A DNA stretch of 15,058 bases from CAZOWL01 sp964583605 (GTDB lineage: Bacteria; Pseudomonadota; Gammaproteobacteria; Chromatiales; Chromatiaceae). The notes beneath the pieces were generated by a model. The model made no database searches and had not been told where the DNA came from. It saw only the letters and a list, made by a program, of their open reading frames with translations. Where the stretch lies: assembly GCA_964583605.1 (NCBI GenBank), contig CAZOWL010000100.1:1-15058 (forward strand). The letters are read 5' to 3'. Both the position numbers and the translations under genes were made by a program. This document shows, one piece after another, positions 7,799-13,549 of this stretch (positions within the stretch are counted from its first letter, which is position 1; the number at the start of each line of letters is the position of its first letter).

Positions 7799-9073
7799 AT
7801 GCTAGACCCTAGGTTGTTACGGACCGAGCTCGACCAAGTGGCGGCGGACTTGGCGCGCCGCGGAATCGTGTTGGACACCGCCGAGCTCGTGGCGCTAGAA
7901 GAGCAGCGGAAGGCCCTGCAGGTCGAGGTTCAGGACCTGCAGAACCTGCGTAATACCCGCTCGAAGGCGATCGGTCGGGCCAAGGCCCAGGGCGAGGACG
8001 CGGCTGCGCTGATGGCCGAGGTGAGCGATCTCGGCGAGCGGCTCAAGGCTGCCGAGGTGGCGCTGCAAACCGTGCAGCAGGATCTGGCCCGTATCGGCTT
8101 GGGCCTGCCGAATCGCCCGCACGCAAGCGTGCCCGACGGCCGAGACGAGAGCGCCAATTGCGAGGTTCGGCGCTGGGGTGAGCCGCGCCGTTTTTCCTTT
8201 CCGGTGCGGGACCACGTCGATCTCGGCGTGGCCAGCGGGGCCATGGATTTTGATGCGGCGGCCAAGATCGCCGGCTCGCGCTTCGTCGTGCTCAATGGCC
8301 CCTTGGCGCGTCTGCAAAGGGCGTTGATCCAGTTCATGCTCGATGTCCACACGACTGAGCACGGCTACACCGAGGTCTACGTCCCATTTCTGGTCAATGC
8401 GGACAGCCTGCGCGGCACGGGCCAGCTGCCGAAGTTCGAGGCGGATCTGTTCCGGGTCGGTGATGAGGCAGGCTACTATCTGATCCCGACGGCCGAGGTG
8501 CCTGTCACCAATCTCGTCCGCGATTGCATCCTGTCGGACCAGGAGCTGCCGCGCCGCTGGGTGGCCCACACACCCTGCTTCCGCAGCGAGGCCGGCTCGT
8601 ACGGCAAGGATACCCGAGGCATGATCCGTCAGCACCAGTTCGAAAAGGTGGAGCTGGTGCAGGTCGTCCGCCCTGAGGAATCGTACGCCGCGCTCGAGGG
8701 CCTGACGCAACATGCTGAGGCGATCCTGCAGCGTCTCGGGCTCCCATACCGCGTCGTCGCGCTCTGTGCTGGGGATCTCGGCTTTGCTGCGGCCAAGACC
8801 TATGATCTGGAGGTGTGGCTGCCGGGGCAGGAGACGTATCGGGAGATCTCTTCGTGCAGCAACTTCGAAGACTTCCAGGCGCGCCGACTGCTAGCGCGCT
8901 GGCGTAACCCGGCAACGGGCAAGCCCGAGTTGGTGCACACACTGAACGGCTCGGGTCTGGCCGTTGGCCGCACGCTCGTCGCGCTGATCGAGAACTACCA
9001 GGAAGCCGACGGCCGGGTGCGCATCCCGGAGGTACTTCGCCCCTATGTCAGCGGGCGCGAGTGGCTCGCCTGA
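7799..9073 (+). CDS. serS: Seryl-tRNA synthetase
   Basis: This 424-residue class II aminoacyl-tRNA synthetase charges tRNA-Ser (and tRNA-Sec where present) with serine in the cytoplasm. Residues about 30-100 are the charged helical arm that forms the long antiparallel coiled coil gripping the tRNA. The catalytic core shows TAEVPVTNL, motif 2 with CFRSEAGSYGKDTRGMIRQHQFEKVE, the block YREISSCSNFEDFQARRL, and motif 3 with HTLNGSGLAVGRTLVALIENYQ. Length is normal. The start is ATG at 7799, with only a weak purine-rich stretch upstream. The TGA stop at 9071-9073 is exactly at the edge of repeat copy E. If the 5-bp flanking repeat of copy E is removed with the element, the joined sequence still reads GCC TGA, so the ancestral stop is probably unchanged. 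Confidence 0.98.
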   Translation: MLDPRLLRTELDQVAADLARRGIVLDTAELVALEEQRKALQVEVQDLQNLRNTRSKAIGRAKAQGEDAAALMAEVSDLGERLKAAEVALQTVQQDLARIGLGLPNRPHASVPDGRDESANCEVRRWGEPRRFSFPVRDHVDLGVASGAMDFDAAAKIAGSRFVVLNGPLARLQRALIQFMLDVHTTEHGYTEVYVPFLVNADSLRGTGQLPKFEADLFRVGDEAGYYLIPTAEVPVTNLVRDCILSDQELPRRWVAHTPCFRSEAGSYGKDTRGMIRQHQFEKVELVQVVRPEESYAALEGLTQHAEAILQRLGLPYRVVALCAGDLGFAAAKTYDLEVWLPGQETYREISSCSNFEDFQARRLLARWRNPATGKPELVHTLNGSGLAVGRTLVALIENYQEADGRVRIPEVLRPYVSGREWLA

Positions 9074-9199
9074 CGATCATGGGGCGAGCCGAGCCAACCC
9101 AGACCATGAAATGTCGCCTCACCCCTGATCGTTCCCTCACCCCAGCCCTCTCCCAGAGGGCAAGGGAGCGAACGTGCTTCGCGAATTTCATAGTAAGGA
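9073..9199 (+). repeat. Structured interspersed repeat, copy E, with possible target-site duplication
   Basis: This is a full, well-preserved copy inserted at the serS stop codon. It is flanked by GCCTG on both sides (9068-9072 and 9200-9204), the only copy where I see a direct repeat. By hand alignment it differs from copy F at about 11 of 129 positions with no gaps. Both hairpin modules are intact. It separates convergent serS and the small membrane protein gene. Confidence 0.9.
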
Positions 9200-9233
9200 G
9201 CCTGATTGTGACTCCGCTGCCGAGTCGTTTCGG

Positions 9234-9419
9234 TTAGCGTACCGATAGCACCAGCAGGACGACGAGCAAAACCACACCGCCGAGCGGCAAGGCCGCCGCC
9301 AGCCAGTCGCTCCGTTCACCTTTCGGACCCTGCTCCTGCCACTGCTTGAAGGCCGGCCAGAGGTAGAAGAGGAGCATCGTCAGTAGTACGGCGAGCGTAA
9401 TCTTTAGAAACAGCTCCAT
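9234..9419 (-). CDS. Small two-helix membrane protein, function unknown
   Basis: I do not recognise a named family for this 61-residue protein. It has two hydrophobic segments, about residues 4-24 (FLKITLAVLLTMLLFYLWPAF) and 42-60 (AALPLGGVVLLVVLLVLSVR). A short polar segment rich in Q, G, K and E (KQWQEQGPKGERSDW) connects them, so a helical hairpin in the inner membrane is likely. The gene is supported by a perfect AGGAGG at 9432-9427, seven bases before the ATG. It lies just downstream of the yccA terminator on the same strand. It could therefore be expressed by read-through or from its own start near the terminator. The Shine-Dalgarno and membrane pattern make a real gene likely. Confidence 0.75.
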   Translation of the reverse strand: MELFLKITLAVLLTMLLFYLWPAFKQWQEQGPKGERSDWLAAALPLGGVVLLVVLLVLSVR

Positions 9420-9434
9420 AGATCACCCTCCTCT

Positions 9435-9465
9435 GAAACGAAAGCCCCGGCGCGAGGCCGGGGCT
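9435..9465 (-). terminator. Rho-independent terminator after yccA
   Basis: On the minus strand a perfect 9-bp GC-rich stem (AGCCCCGGC / GCCGGGGCT, loop of five) is followed by TTCGTTTC. It begins 31 bases after the yccA stop and ends just before the Shine-Dalgarno of the small membrane protein gene. Confidence 0.75.
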
Positions 9466-9495
9466 GTGAATCGATCTGCAAGCCGCTGAGGCGCG

Positions 9496-10164
9496 TTAAT
9501 CGTCGCCCATGATCCCCAGGATCTGCAGCAGGGCGATGAAGATGTTGAAGATCGACAGGTACAGGCTGAAGGTTGCCATGATGTAGTTGGTCTCACCGCC
9601 ATTGATGATGCGGCTCGTGTCGAACAGGATGAAACCACTCATCAAGAGGATGATCGCGGCGGCGATCGTCAGCGACAGGGCCGGCAAGGCCAGGAACAGA
9701 TTGGCGATGATCGCGATCAGCACGACCATCATCCCGGCGAAGATGAACCCCCCCATGAAGCTGAAATCGCGCTTGCTGGTGAGCGCATAGGCCGAGAGGC
9801 CGAGGAAGATCAGCGCCGTGCCGCCGAACGCGGTCGCGACCGTCTGCGGACCGTGCGGCAGGGCCAGGTAGAAGGTCAGGATCGACCCTAGCCCGAGTCC
9901 CAGCAGACCTGTGATCGCAAAGATCACGGCGATCCCCTTGCTCGAGTTGGCCGTGCGGGGTAGGGCGAAGATCCCCATCACCATCGCGCCGATGACCGAG
10001 ACGAGGTACATCCAGCTCGGTAACTGCAGGGCCAGCGACACCATGGCGGTCAGCGCACTGAAGCCAAGGGTCGCCGAGAGCAGCAAATAGGTGTTCTTCA
10101 GTACCTTATTGGCACTGACCGCCTGCTCCGGCGCGCGAATCGTCGTATAGCTCGGGTCAGCCAT
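9496..10164 (-). CDS. yccA: Bax inhibitor-1/YccA family inner-membrane protein
   Basis: The 222-residue protein is almost entirely hydrophobic, with about seven membrane segments, and is typical of the UPF0005/BI-1 family. E. coli YccA interacts with and modulates the FtsH protease. Conserved parts are ANKVLKNTYLLLSATLGFSALTAMVS at the N-terminus, the central GGTALIFLGLSAYALTSKRDFSFMGGF, and the C-terminal FDTSRIINGGETNYIMATFSLYLSIFNIFIALLQILG ending in two acidic residues (MGDD). I placed the start at ATG 10164 (MADPSYTTIRAPEQ), preceded by AGGAGA ten bases upstream. A reading frame continuing to 10296 adds an unlikely polar N-terminus. A strong terminator follows. Confidence 0.93.
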   Translation of the reverse strand: MADPSYTTIRAPEQAVSANKVLKNTYLLLSATLGFSALTAMVSLALQLPSWMYLVSVIGAMVMGIFALPRTANSSKGIAVIFAITGLLGLGLGSILTFYLALPHGPQTVATAFGGTALIFLGLSAYALTSKRDFSFMGGFIFAGMMVVLIAIIANLFLALPALSLTIAAAIILLMSGFILFDTSRIINGGETNYIMATFSLYLSIFNIFIALLQILGIMGDD

Positions 10165-10236
10165 CGTCAGCTTGTCTCCTCTCTCGCTAAATAAATGTCG
10201 GCGAATTCGACCTGGGGATTTGGATCCAGTTCCGTT

Positions 10237-10265
10237 AGGATACCGAAGGTCGCGCTGACTACCAA
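10237..10265 (-). promoter_or_regulatory. Possible sigma70 promoter for yccA
   Basis: On the minus strand TTGGTA (10265-10260) and TATCCT (10242-10237) are separated by exactly 17 bases. Each hexamer matches four of six consensus positions. The pair lies 73-101 bases upstream of the yccA ATG. It was found by eye only. Confidence 0.35.
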
Positions 10266-10319
10266 GTGGTCTGATTGTAGCGATAACCTGTTGCATTCGG
10301 TATGCTTATGGGCTGGATT

Positions 10320-10365
10320 GCCAGGCGTCAATGCCTGGCTCACCCGAGCGCAGCCCAGGCTGCGC
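10320..10365. other. Two tandem hairpins upstream of tRNA-Ser
   Basis: GCCAGGC-gtcaat-GCCTGGC (10320-10339) and GCGCAG-cccagg-CTGCGC (10348-10365) are two perfect short stems in the gap between yccA and the tRNA gene. No U-tract follows, so they are not evident terminators. They may lie in the tRNA precursor leader. Their function is unknown. Confidence 0.5.
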
Positions 10366-10385
10366 CCAGTGTGCGCGAGACTCTC

Positions 10386-10473
10386 GGAGAGGTGGCTGAG
10401 CGGTCGAAAGCGGCGGTCTTGAAAACCGTTGACCCGCAAGGGTCCGGGGGTTCGAATCCCTCCCTCTCCGCCA
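10386..10473 (+). tRNA. tRNA-Ser (anticodon UGA)
   Basis: The 88-nt gene folds as a class II tRNA. The 7-bp acceptor stem is GGAGAGG/CCTCTCC with discriminator G and an encoded CCA at 10471-10473. The D-arm starts TGGCTGAG, the anticodon TGA at 10420-10422 sits in loop CTTGAAA, a long variable arm follows, and the T-loop is GTTCGAATCCC. The UGA anticodon reads UCA and other UCN serine codons. It lies about 1.3 kb from serS. It also marks the start of the gene-poor CRISPR-related region, which is noteworthy because tRNA-Ser genes are frequent integration sites. Confidence 0.97.
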
Positions 10474-11241
10474 TACACTGACGAAACATCCTGAGAAAAC
10501 AGCCGCTTACGGATAGCCACTCCTCGTCAGTCCACCTTTCGGTCCACCTTCGCGACAAAGCTACCCGCCCTTTTGGCGACGAACGGTAGCCCTCACTGAT
10601 CCCCTCGGGAACCTCGCCGGCCACGAGTCCGAAGCGTTGGGCGCGCCATGCCCGGGCACCATGCCGAGCGCCTTCCGTCACGTCACGCGAACGGGCGCCG
10701 GATGACAGCCACGCCTAAGAGTAACATTTTAGTATGTCGGCCAGGCATCGCGGGGCGCGAGACAGGCGCCACTAGGTGAGCGCTCGCGGCGGGCCTCAGT
10801 CGATTCATCGTCGCGGACTATCGGGCATCGCTTGCATGCAATGCCATTCGCCTATCGTTCGACAGGCAATCATCGCGACATGCAATGCCATGCCAACAGG
10901 TATTTCCGGTCTTGGCATCGGTCCGCTGTCGGATCCGCGAAGGAGTGGACGGCGAAGACCGGCGGCGGCCAGGGTCCCCAGGTAGCAACCTCTCGCCGTT
11001 CTGAACGGTCTCCTTATCCGCCAGGGTATGCGCGAGGTACCAACCGGCCACGCAATCAGGCCGACGAGCATCATACGCGCTCGGCCTGGGTTGCTGAGGG
11101 CAACAAGGCGTCCAGGTTTGAATTGCCCGCAAGCTTGCGACTCTGGCCGGTACCAGTGTGCCTGGCATCCTTACCTGAAAGAATTACGCCGCGTCGCGCT
11201 TCGCCCTCAACGCCCATGCGCGGTACCGTTCGGGTTTGCTT
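10474..11241. other. Gene-free stretch between tRNA-Ser and cas6
   Basis: I see no credible protein gene in these 768 bases. The open frames are arginine- and proline-rich GC noise, and no integrase is recognisable. Small features are two direct copies of GTCCACCTT at 10530-10538 and 10542-10550 and two copies of CATGCAATGCCAT (10835-10847 and 10879-10891). No CRISPR repeats with regular spacing are visible. It may be decayed mobile DNA next to the tRNA gene. Confidence 0.6.
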
Positions 11242-12216
11242 ATGTTGCCAAGTGCCTCGTCACGACCCATCGCCATCCCTCCGCTGCGCATCGAGCGCCT
11301 GCGATTCAGCTTCGTCTCCGAGGAGATAATTCGCTTGCCCGTCTACGCCGGCTCCGCCTGGCGCGGGCTGCTCGGGCGGGCGCTCCGCCAGAGCGTCTGC
11401 GTCACCCGCCAGCCGCGCTGCACGGGCTGCCTGCTCCTGAGCCACTGTGTCTACTCGACCTTCTTCGAGTCCCCGCCGGCCTCGCCCGAAGCGGCCAAGC
11501 GCTACAACGCCCTACCTCATCCCTTCGTCCTCGAGCCGGAGGTCGACAGCCGCCGCGAGCTCCTTCCAGGGGATGCACTCCAGCTCGGCGTTACGCTGAT
11601 CGGCTCGGCCGGCGATCTGACGCCCTACCTGATCCACGCCTTGCAGCGCGCCGGCGAGCGCGGTCTCGATCGCGAGCGCGGCCGCTTCAAGCTCGTCGGC
11701 CTCGAGCAGGAGCGGGGTCTCGGCCGCGAGGATTGGCAGCCCATCTACAGCCCCGAAGATGGCGCCCTACAGCCGCTTCGCACGGCACCGCGTGCGCCAA
11801 GCGGCTGTCCGGAATCGCTCCGGCTGCAACTCCTGACCCCGCTCCGGATCAAGCGCCACGGCCGCTTCGTCGGTGCCTCGCAGCTGACACCCGCCGATCT
11901 GCTCGGTACCTTGGCCACCCGCATCGCGCTGCTCGCGGAGCTCTACCAGCCCGATACAACGCCCCTCGAACGGTCCGCCGTGCACGCCGCCGTCGACGCC
12001 GTAATGATCGCTGCGCGCGACCTGCACTGGTACGAGTGGACGCGCTGGTCATCGCGCCAACAGACGCACATGCAGCTCGGCGGTCTCATCGGCCATCTCA
12101 CGCTTGCCGGATCGGGCATCCCGGCTCTGTGGCCGCTGATCGAGCTCGGTCAATGGCTGCATGTCGGCAAGGCCACCAGCTTCGGGCTCGGCCGTTATCG
12201 GATCGAGGGACCATAG
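11242..12216 (+). CDS. cas6: CRISPR pre-crRNA endoribonuclease Cas6 (RAMP superfamily)
   Basis: Cas6 cuts CRISPR precursor transcripts within each repeat to release crRNAs, which type III (and many type I) complexes then use. From the ATG at 11242 the protein has 324 residues. The N-terminal half carries YAGSAWRGLLGRALRQSVC followed by four cysteines (C53, C60, C63, C69; core CTGC), a pattern common in this Cas6 group and suggestive of a metal site. The C-terminal half has LRLQLLTPLRIKRHGRFV, the MQLGGLIGHLTLAG block, and the glycine-rich loop GKATSFGLGRYRI at the very end, the hallmark of Cas6 RAMP folds. A TTG at 11236 is an alternative start, and neither has a clear Shine-Dalgarno. The frame looks intact. 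No cas10, csm/cmr, cas1/cas2 or array lies nearby, so it may serve an array elsewhere or be left over from a lost locus. Confidence 0.88.
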   Translation: MLPSASSRPIAIPPLRIERLRFSFVSEEIIRLPVYAGSAWRGLLGRALRQSVCVTRQPRCTGCLLLSHCVYSTFFESPPASPEAAKRYNALPHPFVLEPEVDSRRELLPGDALQLGVTLIGSAGDLTPYLIHALQRAGERGLDRERGRFKLVGLEQERGLGREDWQPIYSPEDGALQPLRTAPRAPSGCPESLRLQLLTPLRIKRHGRFVGASQLTPADLLGTLATRIALLAELYQPDTTPLERSAVHAAVDAVMIAARDLHWYEWTRWSSRQQTHMQLGGLIGHLTLAGSGIPALWPLIELGQWLHVGKATSFGLGRYRIEGP

Positions 12217-13549
12217 GTATCGGCCCAACAAAAAACCGGAGCACTCGTCGCGCGGGTTGGCGCAGCGTAACCCGACGACAGCGGTCGAGCCGCACCAGTC
12301 GTTCCTGGATGGTTCGCGGCAGACGAGAAGGTCGTGCGTGGGCGGTTGGCCTTCCCCTGCACGATCCTTTCACCCAGCCATCGTCTTGCGGCCTCGCCCG
12401 AGAATAGCAACCGTCCCGATGCGACCCCGGGAGCGCCGACCCCCAGGTCGGCGAGTGCCTCGGCCACGCAGCCACCGACGATGCCCGACTCGCGGCACCG
12501 GACGACCGCAACCTTGCCACACGCAACAGCCCTTTGCGGCAGCGTGCCAAGCTCGGGCCGTCGTCGGGTGCAGCGGCCGCGGAGACGAGACGAAGCCAGG
12601 ATGCACCGACGACACGGAGCTGACGCGAAGCTTGTCGCCGCGCGCCGTCGGAGTGTCGCCGTGCTCGTTCGTGATACATTTTGGGACGTCCAAGTCGCCA
12701 AAATGACTGTGCTCGGCGACAGCCTTTGTGCCCGGATTCGCCCTGCGGTCGCAGCCGTGTCCGACTCCCCGTTGGTACGCCAGACACGACAGCGCCCACA
12801 AATGGCTTGACGGCGTGTCGGATGCGCTCTGCATGTTCTCTCCGCGGCTTCGGGTCTACGTCCCTTCGCCACTACGACAACACGCTCGCGCCTACGCCTA
12901 TCCGGGACTACGCGCCTTCGCTTCGCTCTCCTTGGCGCGCAGCGGTCGCGCCGCTGCCCGCGGCCGGTCGTCGGACATCGCCCACGTTTGCGGAAAAGGG
13001 ATCGGCGAGGCTACCATCCCGGCCACGGAATGATAGCGGCATCGACAGGAAAGCCGATGGTCGCAGCAAGCAGACCGCACCCGCATCGACGAGGCTCTGG
13101 CGAGCGCCCGCGCAAGCCACAGGCGCGGAGACTCCTTCGCATCTCCCGCTGCCTCCACTTCTCGGCGACGCTGCCTGCGGCCCCTTCGGCCCAGTCCTCC
13201 CAGGTCCCCCGAACGGCACCTGCAAAGGAACGCGGTGCGGGGAAACCAACAACACGCGCCCCTACGCGACCGCCGCCTCCTCACCAAACCGCAACGCACG
13301 GAAAGCGAGCGCGGTCGCCGCCCGCCGTTACACGTCCCCTGCCCGCGGACAGATGCTGACGCGCATCCTGGCAGCTAGCCGAGACCTAGCCCTTATCGCC
13401 GGTCTTGGCCTTCCACAAGCTTGCCGTCTAGCCGACTCGGCGGTCACCGGACCCTATCCTTGCGGCCGAGCCGGCGGTGCCATGGATCCTAGGCGCCAGG
13501 GTGGCAACGGACGCCCCGGCTCTCCATCGATTCCGCACGGAGCCAAGCC
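12217..13549. other. Gene-free 1.3-kb stretch between cas6 and the CARF pseudogene
   Basis: Several open frames of 100-290 codons cross this stretch, but all are low-complexity Arg/Pro/Ala/Ser translations without family motifs, overlapping one another on both strands. None looks like a gene. I searched by eye for regularly spaced direct repeats and found no CRISPR array. The one distinctive structure is the hairpin at 12677-12705. A decayed gene or degraded mobile DNA is possible but cannot be shown. Confidence 0.6.
12677..12705. repeat. Palindromic hairpin in the gap after cas6
   Basis: CATTTTGG and CCAAAATG form perfect 8-base arms, and the inner GAC/GTC extends the stem to 11 pairs with one bulged G and a six-base loop (GTCCAA). 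The AT-rich arms stand out from the GC-rich surroundings. It could be an operator, a recombination or insertion remnant, or an RNA structure. Nothing in the sequence decides between these. Confidence 0.55.

Noticed and set aside
10340..10681. Reading frames antisense to the tRNA (containing MAEREGFEPPDPCGSTVFKTAAFDRSATSP)
   Set aside because: This peptide is the reverse-strand translation of the tRNA-Ser gene, a frequently misannotated spurious protein.
11028..12407. 459-codon plus-strand frame overlapping cas6
   Set aside because: It is an Arg/Ala/Pro-rich alternative frame. The overlapping frame carries clear Cas6 motifs.
12217..13549. Possible CRISPR array between cas6 and the CARF gene
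   Set aside because: By-eye inspection found no direct repeats of 25-40 bases with regular spacing.
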